A stretch of 64,000 nt of DNA, from positions 62,001 through 126,000 of the forward strand of contig JAHDPL010000020.1 of the NCBI GenBank assembly GCA_018434355.1, written 5' to 3'. Source of the DNA: Sporomusaceae bacterium (GTDB lineage Bacteria; Bacillota; Negativicutes; UBA1444). Within the stretch, counting starts at the first letter, position 1; each line of letters begins with the position of its first letter. Under the pieces are notes generated by a model, which was not told the origin of the DNA, did not search any database, and saw nothing but the letters and a program-made list of their open reading frames with translations. The position numbers and the translations under genes are program-made. Shown in pieces: positions 22,359 through 31,154 of the stretch.

Positions 22359-22706
22359 TTAATCAGTTTTGGGCTTGCGGATATAATGCGGCATAGTCAG
22401 CGGAATCTCGATCGACAGTTCGACAAACCCTGCATACTTCCCGTCCTGATACCAGGGCGACTGATGAATCAGTTTTTTGACGCCGTTCTTTTCGATCGTG
22501 TAGCTATTGCTTGACTGCGTCCGCAGCAGTTCGGCCAGTTTCGAGCGGGCCGGTTCGGGATGACAGTCCAGCACGTTTTGCCCCGCCAGGCTTTTGCCTG
22601 TGCCTGACAGCACTTTCACCGCCCGCTCGTTCATGTACAGAATGATTCCCTGCGCATCGCAGACCGTGACCGCCCCCGGATATTCCTTCACCCAGTCCAT
22701 CGACAT
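22359..22706 (-). CDS. Single PAS domain protein, first gene of the sigma-54 operon
   Basis: 115 residues from ATG 22706 (GGAGGTG 6 bases upstream; the GTG at 22715 lies inside that ribosome-binding site). The whole protein is one PAS fold: AVTVCDAQGIILYMNERAV, GQNVLDCHPEPARSKLAELL, KLIHQSPWYQDGKYAGFVEL. No output domain. It is the first gene behind the -24/-12 promoter and ahead of gltS, so it may sense redox or a ligand and act on a partner, possibly the neighbouring kinase. The His in DCHPEP could ligate haem, as in related PAS proteins (inference). Confidence 0.72.
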   Translation of the reverse strand: MSMDWVKEYPGAVTVCDAQGIILYMNERAVKVLSGTGKSLAGQNVLDCHPEPARSKLAELLRTQSSNSYTIEKNGVKKLIHQSPWYQDGKYAGFVELSIEIPLTMPHYIRKPKTD

Positions 22707-22750
22707 CGTTGACACCTCCTCCTAAAAGTATTCAAACGATTCTTTTCTAT

Positions 22751-22766
22751 TGCAAGTGGCGTGCCA
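22751..22766 (-). promoter_or_regulatory. Sigma-54 (-24/-12) promoter
   Basis: On the minus strand TGGCACG-CCAC-TTGCA, a perfect match to the sigma-54 consensus with the GG and GC pairs 10 bp apart. It lies 45 bases before the PAS gene and drives PAS-gltS-ftcD-fchA-fhs. The gene cluster just upstream encodes an NtrC-type activator. Confidence 0.9.
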
Positions 22767-22854
22767 AGCGGCAAACTTTTGGCAAACCCTTATTTTTCGG
22801 ACTGCACAGCCATTTCAGCCAGACGATGCCTACACAGAACCCGCCGACAATCCC

Positions 22855-22892
22855 TGCAGATTTTGCAGTTACTGCAATTTTTGCAGCAAAAA
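22855..22892 (-). promoter_or_regulatory. Putative enhancer (UAS) for the NtrC-type activator
   Basis: TGCA occurs four times at exact 9-bp spacing (22855, 22864, 22873, 22882). Two perfect 7-1-7 palindromes are embedded: TTGCAGT-T-ACTGCAA (22863-22877) and TTTTTGC-A-GCAAAAA (22878-22892). The centre is about 130 bp upstream of the expected transcription start, the usual distance for an NtrC-type enhancer. Confidence 0.6.
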
Positions 22893-22914
22893 AGAGCAGC
22901 CGCGGCTGCTCTTG
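22888..22914 (-). terminator. Terminator after the NtrC-type regulator gene
   Basis: On the minus strand AAGAGCAGC-CGCG-GCTGCTCTT followed by TTTT, 15 bases beyond the regulator stop. Its T-tract overlaps the last enhancer palindrome. Confidence 0.8.
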
Positions 22915-22928
22915 GAGAGATTTGCGTT

Positions 22929-24296
22929 TTATGATTCGCCGTATTCCTTCAGTTTGTACCACAGCTTTCTTTCGCTGATTTTCAGCAGCTCCGCCGCTTT
23001 TTGCTTGTCGCCGCCGCAATGTTTCAATGTCGCCAGGATCGCCTGCCGCTGGATGCTCGCCATATCCTGGCCCACAGCCAGCGAAATCAGCATTTCGCCG
23101 TTGTTTGTTTCTGGTTGGCTCGTCCCGGCTGGCGAGCGCACTTCCGGCGGCAAATCCTGCAGGGTCAGCACATCGCCGCTCAAAAACACCAACGTCTTTT
23201 CGATGATATTTTCCAGTTCACGCACATTGCCCCGGTATTCATGGCGGACCAGCGCTTCGATCGCCGCCGCTTCGATTTTTAGCACTGAACGCCCCATCTT
23301 GCGGTTGTATTTCGCCACAAACGCTTCCACCAGCGGCGGAATGTCCTCTGGTCGCTCGCGTAGCGCCGGCAGATGGATGTTAACCACATTCAGGCGAAAA
23401 TAGAGGTCTTCGCGAAACTTGCCTGCCGCCACCAACTGTTTCAAATCGCGATTGGTCGCCGACAAAATCCGTACATCAATCTTTTTTCGTTGACCCGAGC
23501 CAACCGGCATGATCTCTTTTTCCTGCACCACCCGCAGTAGCTTTGCCTGCAGCCGCTGGTCCAGTTCGCCGATTTCATCCAAAAATACCGTTCCCCGGTC
23601 AGCCCGTTCGAACATCCCTTTGCGCCTTTGCAATGCGCCGGTAAAGGCGCCTTTTTCGTGGCCGAACAGCTCGCTCTCCAGCAGCTCCAGCGGAATCGCC
23701 GCGCAGTTGACAATTTCAAACGGCTCGTTGCGGCGCACTCCGCCATAATGCAGGGCCATCGCCGCCAGCTCCTTGCCGGTGCCGCTTTCGCCGGTAATCA
23801 GCACGTTGACATCCACCTGGCGCAGTTTTTCGATCTGCGTCAGCACTTGCCGCATCAGCGCTGATTTGCCGACAATCCCGTCCACTTCGTAGGCTTCGGT
23901 CAATTTGCTGTTCAGGTATTGCACCCGCGACTCCAGGCCGAGATATTCGACCGCCTTGCCGAGCAGCATCCGTAGTTCGTCCATGTCGAGCGGTTTCGTG
24001 ATGTAATAGAACGCGCCGGCCTTCATCGCCGCCACCGACGAGTGAATACTGCCGAACGCCGTCATCATGATGATGACCAGCGCCGGTTTTTCGCACTTCA
24101 TCTGTTGCAACACTTCCATGCCGTCGCTTTGGCCGAGCTTTAGGTCGAGCAGCACGATATCGACGTCCTTTTGCCGCACCGCTGCCAGCGCCGCCTGCGC
24201 CGTATGCGCCTCAAACACGCGAAATTCGTCCTCCAGCGCAAACGACAGCGAAGCGCAGATCGCCGGCTCATCATCCACAATCAACACATGACGCAT
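22929..24296 (-). CDS. Sigma-54 dependent response regulator (NtrC family)
   Basis: 455 residues in three modules: receiver (1-120, phospho-acceptor D51 in VLLDLKLGQSDG, K101 in ITKPLDMDEL), AAA+ ATPase (135-370; Walker A GESGTGKE at 169-176, sigma-54 contact loop GAFTGA at 216-221, GTVFLDEIGEL) and a Fis-type helix-turn-helix at the C-terminus (KQKAAELLKISERKLWYKLKEY). It would bind the 9-bp-phased array at 22855-22892 and activate the -24/-12 promoter at 22751-22766. It starts directly after the kinase stop, so the two are a cognate pair. Confidence 0.93.
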   Translation of the reverse strand: MRHVLIVDDEPAICASLSFALEDEFRVFEAHTAQAALAAVRQKDVDIVLLDLKLGQSDGMEVLQQMKCEKPALVIIMMTAFGSIHSSVAAMKAGAFYYITKPLDMDELRMLLGKAVEYLGLESRVQYLNSKLTEAYEVDGIVGKSALMRQVLTQIEKLRQVDVNVLITGESGTGKELAAMALHYGGVRRNEPFEIVNCAAIPLELLESELFGHEKGAFTGALQRRKGMFERADRGTVFLDEIGELDQRLQAKLLRVVQEKEIMPVGSGQRKKIDVRILSATNRDLKQLVAAGKFREDLYFRLNVVNIHLPALRERPEDIPPLVEAFVAKYNRKMGRSVLKIEAAAIEALVRHEYRGNVRELENIIEKTLVFLSGDVLTLQDLPPEVRSPAGTSQPETNNGEMLISLAVGQDMASIQRQAILATLKHCGGDKQKAAELLKISERKLWYKLKEYGES

Positions 24297-24297
24297 C

Positions 24298-26277
24298 TTA
24301 GGTTAACACCTCCGGATTGAAGCCAAAAATCAGACGCACGGTAGCACCGCCGGTCGGCGGACTTTCCAGCCGGATCTCCACATCGTTGCGCCGGGCCAGT
24401 TGGTAGCTGACAAACAGCCCAAGGCCGGTGCCGCCGGTTTTGGTCGTGTAGAACGGTTCAAACGCCTTGTGGAGCACCTCCGGCGAAATGCCCGGCCCAT
24501 TGTCGCTCACCAGCAAATGGACCTCCGTCTCCCGTAGCTCGGCCGACAATCGGAGCGCGGGCGCGGCCTGGCCCTCCAATGCCTGCACTGCATTCAGCAA
24601 CACATTGATCAGCACCTGCTTCATCTGATGCCTGTCGACCCACACCGGCAATTCATCGTCAAAATCGATGCTCAGCCGGATGCCCTGACGCGAAATCGCA
24701 TCGGCGAAATAGACCAACACGCCGTCGACCAGCGACTTTAGCGGCAACCGCTCCCGTTGCACCGCCGGCGGATTGGCGTAGCTCAGCAAATCATTGACCA
24801 CCCGGTTCAACCGTTCAATCTCCTGTGGCACAAACCGGCTGATCTTTTCGCGGAAATCGGCATTATCATATTTGTTTGGCAGCATCTCGGTAAATGTCTT
24901 GATTGAGGTCAGCGGCGTGCGGATTTCGTGAGCGATCGAGGCAACCAGCTGGCCCAGCGCCTCCATTTTGTGCCGCTTGCCAACATCTTCGCGCAGTTTC
25001 TTTTCTTCGTTGATGTCACGGAAATGGACGACGATCTCTTCGGTCTGATTTTCCGCCGCCAACCGCAGCACCGCATATTCGATCCAGTCCGAACCTAGCT
25101 GGACTTCACCTGTCGCATCGCCCGTCTGCAATATGTTGACAATCCAGCGGCAGCCGGCAATATCGCGCAGACTTTTCCCGGTCGCTTCCCCGTCTATCGC
25201 CAGTCGTTCACAGGCGTACCGATTGGCGAAACGGATCACTCCGGCTGCATCCGAGGTCAGGATGCCGCCGTAGCCGCTGTTCAGCACGCTGGACTGATAG
25301 CGGTTCACTTCTTGAATGTAGCGGTTCATTCGGATCAGCTCTTCGTTCGCCTGTTTCAACTCCTGTGTCCGATGCGCCACTTCGCGTTTCAACACCACGT
25401 TGATCCGCCAGAACACCAGACTCAAAAGCAACGTAGCCAACAGCCCGAGTCCCAGGTAACTCAAATATTTTTTGTAGTAGTAGGCCGGATAGTCGACCGG
25501 CTCACCAAACCATTTGAAGTATATCTGGTCAAAAGTCCCGTCGTTCTTCACCTTGCGTAGACCCTCGTTGAACTTGGCCAGCAGTTCTTCATTGCCGCGA
25601 CGCACGGCAAACCCGTAGCGCTCGGGGTTGATGAAACCGCCGACGCTTTTCACCCGCTCCATCGCGCCGAGCCGCTGCACAATGTACTGACCAGCCATCC
25701 GGTTGCCGACCACAGCGTCGACCTTGCCGGCCAGCAATAGCTTGATCGCTTCTTCCTGGGTAACGGTCGCGGTCAGCTCCAGCACCCTGTTTTTCAGTTT
25801 TTGGTAGGCGATATCGTCTTTTTGCACGGCAATCCGTTTGTTTTCGAGGTCCGACAGTTCTACGATGATCGAATTGTCGCGAGCGACAAAAATCGCCAGC
25901 GAGCTGATCAGGTATTCCTCGGAAAAATCGAAGTAATGGGCCCGTTCGGCATCGTATTTCATGCCGCCGACCGCATCGACCCGACCTTCCTGCAGCGCCC
26001 GCAGCGCTTCCTCCCAGGGCAGCGGCAGGAATTGCAGTTCGAGATCGGTCTTGGCGAAGACGGCCCGGATCAGGTCGATGTTAAACCCTCGGTAAACCTT
26101 TAGCCCGTCCCGTTCGTCAAGAAACTCGAACGGCGGAAAATAAGCGTCGCCGGCTACCGTGACGATTTTTTTCGCTTCCGGTTCGGCCAGCGCTGTTGCC
26201 GAAAGCATGAGCAGGCAAAAACAAACCAGCAGTCCCGCCAGCATCGCCAGACGCTTTTTATTTTTGCTCCGTTTCAT
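24298..26277 (-). CDS. Sensor histidine kinase with periplasmic SBP_bac_3 domain
   Basis: 659 residues: signal peptide (1-31), amino-acid-binding type-3 solute-binding domain (about 38-270; YFPPFEFLDERDGLKVYRGF, VDAVGGMKYDAERA), one membrane helix (about 279-300), short coiled coil, PAS domain (330-410), HisKA with the phospho-His in SIAHEIRTPLTS (about residue 450) and HATPase (LVSDNGPGIS, TKTGGTGLGLFVS). It binds a small ligand, plausibly glutamate, histidine or a related amino acid, outside the membrane and phosphorylates the adjacent NtrC-type regulator. A GGAG is spaced 8 bases before the ATG. Confidence 0.9.
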   Translation of the reverse strand: MKRSKNKKRLAMLAGLLVCFCLLMLSATALAEPEAKKIVTVAGDAYFPPFEFLDERDGLKVYRGFNIDLIRAVFAKTDLELQFLPLPWEEALRALQEGRVDAVGGMKYDAERAHYFDFSEEYLISSLAIFVARDNSIIVELSDLENKRIAVQKDDIAYQKLKNRVLELTATVTQEEAIKLLLAGKVDAVVGNRMAGQYIVQRLGAMERVKSVGGFINPERYGFAVRRGNEELLAKFNEGLRKVKNDGTFDQIYFKWFGEPVDYPAYYYKKYLSYLGLGLLATLLLSLVFWRINVVLKREVAHRTQELKQANEELIRMNRYIQEVNRYQSSVLNSGYGGILTSDAAGVIRFANRYACERLAIDGEATGKSLRDIAGCRWIVNILQTGDATGEVQLGSDWIEYAVLRLAAENQTEEIVVHFRDINEEKKLREDVGKRHKMEALGQLVASIAHEIRTPLTSIKTFTEMLPNKYDNADFREKISRFVPQEIERLNRVVNDLLSYANPPAVQRERLPLKSLVDGVLVYFADAISRQGIRLSIDFDDELPVWVDRHQMKQVLINVLLNAVQALEGQAAPALRLSAELRETEVHLLVSDNGPGISPEVLHKAFEPFYTTKTGGTGLGLFVSYQLARRNDVEIRLESPPTGGATVRLIFGFNPEVLT

Positions 26278-26383
26278 CGCCGGTCGCTCCGTTTCATCTT
26301 AATAGCCATAGAGTGCAAGTCAGCTTTTCGCCGCTGACTTGCAAAAATCCTCTGCGCCGATGATGAGCAGCAGTAAACCGTCA

Positions 26384-26405
26384 CCCTTACTAAAAGTAAC
26401 CCACC
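26384..26405 (+). repeat. Dispersed 22-bp intergenic motif, copy 3
   Basis: CCCTTACT-AAA-AGTAACCCACC, the copy closest to the consensus, in the divergent gap between the sensor kinase (-) and the DUF1624 gene (+). Confidence 0.6.
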
Positions 26406-26483
26406 GAAAAAAGGAGGTTTGCCGCCGCAAGGCGAAATGAGCACTATCCTGAAACTTCAACGGTTCAGAAAGGTGCTCATGCC

Positions 26484-27176
26484 ATGCAACACAAACCTGT
26501 CCGTCTCTGGCAAATCGACTTTTCGCGCGGAGTCGCCATCTGTTTGATGGCGTCGTTCCATTTTGTGTTTGACCTGAATTATTACTGGGATTGCCCGGTA
26601 AGCTATCAAAGCGGCTTATGGTTTTACGTCGGCAAATCGTCGGCGATCCTGTTCACGTTCATTGCCGGGGTCAGCGCCAGCATCAGTTTGCGCCACCTCC
26701 GGCGGGGTCTGGTGGTGCTGGGCTGGGGAATGTTGATCACGTTGGCGACTTATTTGGTCGATTCGCAGACCTATATCCGATTCGGCATCCTGCATATGCA
26801 AGGCAGCTGCATGCTGCTTTATCCTTTGCTAAAAGAACTGCGCCCCGGCTGGCTTGCCGCCCTCGGCGCAGCCGTATTCGCCGCCGGCCAGTGGACGAAC
26901 ATGCTTACCGGACCGGCGCTGTTGCTGCCTTTTGGCGTGATGCCGACCGGTTTCCATTCACTCGATTATTACCCGTTGCTGCCCTGGGCCAGCCTGTTCC
27001 TGTTCGGAGCGGCTCTCGGCAAACTGAGATTTGGCATACAAAAGGCGCACCCAGGGGATCAACCGGTCTGGGCGCGCCCGTTTACTGCTGCAGGCCGACG
27101 TTCGTTGGAAATCTATCTATTGCATCAGCCTTTGATAATTGGGTTGCTGTGGGTGTGGCATTACTTAAAAGTATGA
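26484..27176 (+). CDS. DUF1624 / heparan-alpha-glucosaminide acetyltransferase-like membrane protein
   Basis: 230 residues, mostly hydrophobic (about 6-7 helices). It opens with RLWQIDFSRGVAICLMASFHFVFD, the catalytic-domain signature of the HGSNAT/DUF1624 acyltransferase family, and continues with FTFIAGVSASIS and a C-terminal RRSLEIYLLHQP. The family moves acyl groups across or at the membrane; the substrate here is unknown. It is a single-gene unit convergent with abgT. Confidence 0.7.
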   Translation: MQHKPVRLWQIDFSRGVAICLMASFHFVFDLNYYWDCPVSYQSGLWFYVGKSSAILFTFIAGVSASISLRHLRRGLVVLGWGMLITLATYLVDSQTYIRFGILHMQGSCMLLYPLLKELRPGWLAALGAAVFAAGQWTNMLTGPALLLPFGVMPTGFHSLDYYPLLPWASLFLFGAALGKLRFGIQKAHPGDQPVWARPFTAAGRRSLEIYLLHQPLIIGLLWVWHYLKV

Positions 27177-27188
27177 TCTTACTATTGT

Positions 27189-28772
27189 TTAAAGATAGAT
27201 TTTGGCACCAGGCCCGAGTGGCCAATTGAACAGCATGAAGATGACCAACCAGCCGCCCCAGGCGATCAGGAACCAGAAAGCGAAAGGTATTTGCGCCGCA
27301 ATAACCGTCCCGTAACCGATTTTCTTGTCTTCAGTGCGGATGTACTGGGCGATGAGTCCTAAAACGACGGGGATGTAGTTGCTGAGCGGACTGATGGGGT
27401 TTGTGATGCTTTCGCCGATCCGGTAAGCGGCCTGGACGACTGCCGGCTCATAGCCCAGCAGCCCGAACATAGGAACGAAGATCGGAGCGAAGAAAACCCA
27501 TTTGGCGGATCCGCTGGTAATCAGAAAATCGGACGCCGAGCTCAAAAGAGTGAAGGCTATGATCAGCGGGATGCCGGTCAGGTGGATAGACTCCAGGAAG
27601 TGCGCTCCATTAATGGCGAGCACGGTGGCCATGTTGCTTTTGGTGAACCAGGCGATGAACTGGGATGCCGGCAGGGCGACAATGATGAAGCTGGTCGCGC
27701 CCTTGATGCCGGTTGCCATGAGTTTGGGCAGATCGGCTTCCGATTTGATATTGCCTTTGCCAATGCCAAACGCGATGCCGGTGGAAACGAAGAAGAAGAA
27801 GAGAATGGGGATGATACCGGAGATCAGCGGCGAACGGGGAACCAGTTGGTGTGTCTTGGGATCGCGCAGCCAACCGAATTCGGGAACGGTCATGGCTAGA
27901 ATCATCAGTATATAGGCAAGAGCGACCCATCCGGCATAACGCAGTCCCTTTTGTTCTTGCGGCGAAAGGGATTGGTCCTCGACGACGACCTCTTTTCTCA
28001 AATAGGGCATATATTTTTCCAGGCGCGGTGCGACGATTTTCTCGGCTACAATGGTTCCGACGATCGTCAGAATAATTACGGAAGAGGACATAAAATAATA
28101 GTTGATGAGAACATGGGCCGGAGAATTGGCCGTTTGCGGCAGAAGTTTGATGGCGGTAGCGGTAATTCCGGCAATCAGCGCATCGGTTCCAGCCGGCACG
28201 AGATTGGCGCTGAATCCGGAAGCAGCGCCGGCAAAAGCGACCGACATTCCCAGCAGCGGGTTACGACCCATTCCGGCAAAGACTGCGGCCGCAACCGCCG
28301 GCATAACGACCTGGGCGGCATCGGAGGCCAGGTTGCCGTTGATGCTGATGAACAGGACGGCGGCAGTAACGCCCCACTCCGGAACGCCGCTTAGCGCTTT
28401 GCGTACAACGGTCGTTATCAGTCCTGTACCTTCGGCGATCCCCATTGCCATCATCATGATGACGACGAGTCCAAGAGGCGGGAAGGCGACGAAGTTTTTA
28501 ACCATTTCAGACAGAAAGCTCTGAAACGAACCGACGGTGATCAGATTGACGACTTTCACCGTTACGGGCTTGTTCCCCATCCCCATGTATGTCGCCGACA
28601 CGCCATCAAAGATATAAGAAAGGGTTAACACTACCATAGCAAGGCTGAGAAACAAGGTGAACGGAGTGGGAAACTTGTTGCCGATAAACTCGAGAAAGTC
28701 GAGAAACCGCTGCAAGGTCGTTGATGTGTCTTCGCCTGCGTCACGCGGATCGAGCTTGGGGGAGTCGGCCAT
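27189..28772 (-). CDS. abgT: AbgT family transporter (p-aminobenzoyl-glutamate type)
   Basis: 527 residues with about 12 membrane helices. AbgT features include an N-terminal FLDFLEFIGNKFPTPFTLFL, a long periplasmic stretch, GVTAAVLFISINGNLASDAA and FSANLVPAGTDALIAGIT. AbgT proteins import p-aminobenzoyl-glutamate or act as antimetabolite exporters. It follows an M20 amidohydrolase and an IclR regulator, which favours uptake and hydrolysis of an N-acyl or N-aroyl amino acid. GGAGG precedes the ATG. Confidence 0.88.
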   Translation of the reverse strand: MADSPKLDPRDAGEDTSTTLQRFLDFLEFIGNKFPTPFTLFLSLAMVVLTLSYIFDGVSATYMGMGNKPVTVKVVNLITVGSFQSFLSEMVKNFVAFPPLGLVVIMMMAMGIAEGTGLITTVVRKALSGVPEWGVTAAVLFISINGNLASDAAQVVMPAVAAAVFAGMGRNPLLGMSVAFAGAASGFSANLVPAGTDALIAGITATAIKLLPQTANSPAHVLINYYFMSSSVIILTIVGTIVAEKIVAPRLEKYMPYLRKEVVVEDQSLSPQEQKGLRYAGWVALAYILMILAMTVPEFGWLRDPKTHQLVPRSPLISGIIPILFFFFVSTGIAFGIGKGNIKSEADLPKLMATGIKGATSFIIVALPASQFIAWFTKSNMATVLAINGAHFLESIHLTGIPLIIAFTLLSSASDFLITSGSAKWVFFAPIFVPMFGLLGYEPAVVQAAYRIGESITNPISPLSNYIPVVLGLIAQYIRTEDKKIGYGTVIAAQIPFAFWFLIAWGGWLVIFMLFNWPLGPGAKIYL

Positions 28773-28805
28773 GGAAAATACCTCCTTCTTATCCTTTATA
28801 TTACT

Positions 28806-29984
28806 TTATTTGTGGGTTTCCAGAATGAAGCTGGCCATTACGGCGGCGCCGACGGGCAGTGCATCGTCCGGGAAGTCGAATGTGGCCGTGTGCAGCTGAA
28901 CCGGGTTGGGTCCGGCGATTCCCAACCGGAACATGCAGCCTTGGGGAACCGATTGCAGATATAGGGCAAAGTCTTCCGATCCCATCAGCGGCTTAGACAG
29001 CATTGTTACATTGGACTCGCCTAGGGAAAGCCTCGCCGCTTCAGCTAGCTTTTCGACTGTATCCTTATTGTTCACAACTCCTGGCATGCCGAAAACATAG
29101 TCTAGCTGATGGGTGCAGTCGTGCGCTGCTGCGATGCCGCCGATCATTCGGTCCATTTTGTCCCGGATGACCTTGCGCAATTCCTCATTATGATTGCGGA
29201 CGGTTCCGCAAAATTCCACTTCCGCCGGCAATATATTGAACGCGTTTCCACCGTTGATTTTGCAGATGGAAAGGACCGCTTTTTCCACAGCATCGATCTC
29301 GCGACTGACGATTCCCTGCAGGGCAACAATACAGTGGCCCGTTGTCAGCATGGCGTCCTTGCCTCTGTGCGGATACGCCGCATGAGCTCCCACCCCTTTG
29401 ATTTTGACGGTGAACCGATCGGTGGATGCCATGAAAGGGCCGGCATAAAGACCGATTTTGCCGATTTCCGCCTCGATTCCGCCATGTACACCGACAATGG
29501 TGTCCACGCGCGGGTTTTCCAGAACCCCGGCTTCGATCATGTGTCGTGCACCCCATAATTGTTCTTCGGCAGGCTGGAATAGAAGTTTGACGGCTCCGCT
29601 AAATTTGAAACGCTGCGAGCTTAAGATTCTAGCAACGCCTAGTAAGATCGCCGCATGACCGTCGTGACCACAGGCATGCATGATTCCGGCATGCGCCGAC
29701 TGGTAGGGAAGCCCGGTTTGTTCTTGAATCGGCAGAGCGTCAATGTCCGCCCGCAGCGCGGTTACTTTTGACGGACCCGGTCCTTGTCCCCGAATCATTG
29801 CGACTACACCGGTTTCGAGCGGCAGGTTCAGAATTTCTACTCCGTCCATCGCGGCAAGTTCCTGGCGGATAAAACGGCTCGTTTCCTGTTCGTTTCGACT
29901 AAGCTCCGGGTATCGATGCAGATGGTGACGAGTTTTCGCCATGTAGTCAATCAGTCGGCAAGCTTCTTGCAACAATTTTGCCAC
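28806..29984 (-). CDS. M20 family amidohydrolase (N-acyl amino acid / aminobenzoyl-glutamate hydrolase type)
   Basis: 392 residues of the M20D metallopeptidase family. Metal-site segments are ALRADIDALPIQE, HACGHDGHAAILLG, FQPAEEQLWGARHMIEAG and, near the C-terminus, KPLMGSEDFALYLQSVPG-like sequence. It hydrolyses an amide bond in the cytoplasm. Paired with abgT it probably cleaves the imported compound to an amino acid plus an acid. The start is GTG 29984 with AAAGGAA close upstream. Confidence 0.88.
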   Translation of the reverse strand: MAKLLQEACRLIDYMAKTRHHLHRYPELSRNEQETSRFIRQELAAMDGVEILNLPLETGVVAMIRGQGPGPSKVTALRADIDALPIQEQTGLPYQSAHAGIMHACGHDGHAAILLGVARILSSQRFKFSGAVKLLFQPAEEQLWGARHMIEAGVLENPRVDTIVGVHGGIEAEIGKIGLYAGPFMASTDRFTVKIKGVGAHAAYPHRGKDAMLTTGHCIVALQGIVSREIDAVEKAVLSICKINGGNAFNILPAEVEFCGTVRNHNEELRKVIRDKMDRMIGGIAAAHDCTHQLDYVFGMPGVVNNKDTVEKLAEAARLSLGESNVTMLSKPLMGSEDFALYLQSVPQGCMFRLGIAGPNPVQLHTATFDFPDDALPVGAAVMASFILETHK

Positions 29985-30028
29985 GTTCCTTTCAATGCAT
30001 TGTCATGTCTGTGGTTCTGGTGCTATTG

Positions 30029-30808
30029 TCAGACCGTGCGAAATTTCCCTGACAGCAAATAAGTCAACTCCTCGGCTGCCTGAAGCAGCAGGGGAATCCA
30101 TTGCTGTTGGTTGCTTGGAAAAAAACGTTCTTTGGGACCTGCGATGCAAAGAGTGGCGAAAACCTGATTATCTGCATTCATTACCGGAGCGGCAATACCA
30201 AATGCGCCGGCGATTTTTTCCTCGTCACTTATGGCATAGCCTCGTTGTCGGATTTTTGCATATTCCTTCAGCAATTCGTGAGGATCCGTAATGGTATTTT
30301 GAGTTTGCTTTTCAAGAATTACTCGGCTTAATAAGTTGCTTATGATATTCGGATCAAGGTATGCCGCAAGCAACTTGCCGATTGCTCCGGCGTTCATGGG
30401 ATAACGTTGGCCCAATTTTCCAAACAGACGAATCGCGTGCGGACTTTCGATTTTGTGAATCATAATTGCTTCATCTTGTTCCCGAACTCCCAAGGATATG
30501 GTTTCTTGAGTGTGAGAAGCCAGTTTTTGCATAATAGGATCGGCCACCGCAGCAATACCCTTGATTTCGTTGTATAATGCGCCCAGTCGAAACAAGGTCG
30601 GGCCAACGGAATACTTTTTGCTATCCCTGTTTTGAATAATCAATCCTTCTTTTTGCAAGTGAAGCAGGATCTTGTAAATCCCACTCTTGGGGTAACCAAT
30701 TTCGTTTGACAACTGAGTAAGGGAAAGTTCGTAAGGGGAATCCCCCAGTCGCTTAAGCAACCATATTACTTTCTCCGTACTATTTAGCAAGCAAACCACC
30801 CCACGCAA
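30029..30808 (-). CDS. IclR family transcriptional regulator
   Basis: About 259 residues: N-terminal winged helix (LTQLSNEIGYPKSGIYKILLHL) and a C-terminal effector domain with GALYNEIKGIAAVADPIMQKL and RGYAISDEEKIAGAFGIAAP, a standard IclR pattern. It lies 44 bases upstream of the amidohydrolase in the same direction, so the three genes form an operon it likely controls. The start is uncertain: TTG 30808, or TTG 30790, which has GGGGTGG 5-6 bases upstream and gives the usual IclR N-terminus. Confidence 0.85.
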   Translation of the reverse strand: MRGVVCLLNSTEKVIWLLKRLGDSPYELSLTQLSNEIGYPKSGIYKILLHLQKEGLIIQNRDSKKYSVGPTLFRLGALYNEIKGIAAVADPIMQKLASHTQETISLGVREQDEAIMIHKIESPHAIRLFGKLGQRYPMNAGAIGKLLAAYLDPNIISNLLSRVILEKQTQNTITDPHELLKEYAKIRQRGYAISDEEKIAGAFGIAAPVMNADNQVFATLCIAGPKERFFPSNQQQWIPLLLQAAEELTYLLSGKFRTV

Positions 30809-30810
30809 CA

Positions 30811-30850
30811 GTTTCTTCCTAGGAAACAGATGTCTTTTTAGGAAACTTTA
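30811..30850 (-). promoter_or_regulatory. Candidate IclR operator
   Basis: On the minus strand GTTTCCTA occurs twice 21 bp apart, once as part of the palindrome TTCCTAGGAA (30816-30825). Two turns of spacing directly before the iclR start suggests an autoregulatory site. Confidence 0.4.
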
Positions 30851-30873
30851 TGTCCGTATATTTCGTGTTGGAC

Positions 30874-30917
30874 AAAAAAAATCCTGCCGTCTTTCTGGGA
30901 TACGGCAAAGATTTTTT
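30874..30917. terminator. Bidirectional hairpin terminator in an intergenic region
   Basis: TGCCGT (30885-30890) pairs with ACGGCA (30902-30907) and an outer AAAAATC/GATTTTT stem flanks it, with T-runs on both strands. No recognisable gene ends here on either strand. Confidence 0.6.
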
Positions 30918-31035
30918 CTTGTTCCTGAATCGTTTACAAATTCGTCACAGCTTTTTTTACCTCTTTCTGCTAACATAAAACACAACTGGTGCGCTGCGCA
31001 TGGATAGCTCAGCGCCTTCAGTCCGAGATTTCCAA

Positions 31036-31057
31036 CCCTTATCAACAGTACCCCACC
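31036..31057 (+). repeat. Dispersed 22-bp intergenic motif, copy 4
   Basis: CCCTTATC-AAC-AGTACCCCACC, inside the 346-bp gap between iclR and the 335-residue membrane protein, immediately before a hairpin terminator. Confidence 0.5.
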
Positions 31058-31061
31058 GGGT

Positions 31062-31087
31062 GAGTCCTTTGCAGGACTCGGCTTTTT
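31062..31087 (+). terminator. Hairpin terminator upstream of the 335-aa gene
   Basis: GAGTCCT-TTGC-AGGACTC followed by GGCTTTTT on the + strand. No + strand gene precedes it, so it either ends an unannotated RNA or attenuates the gene at 31155. Confidence 0.65.
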
Positions 31088-31154
31088 CTGTCGCGAATAA
31101 TCAAAATCAAAAAAGCTGTTTCACTCTAGGCACTTTATAAAAAAGGAGGTCCCT

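Noticed and set aside
30848-31045. 65-codon minus-strand frame upstream of iclR
   Set aside because: It runs through a terminator hairpin and its sequence shows no family features.
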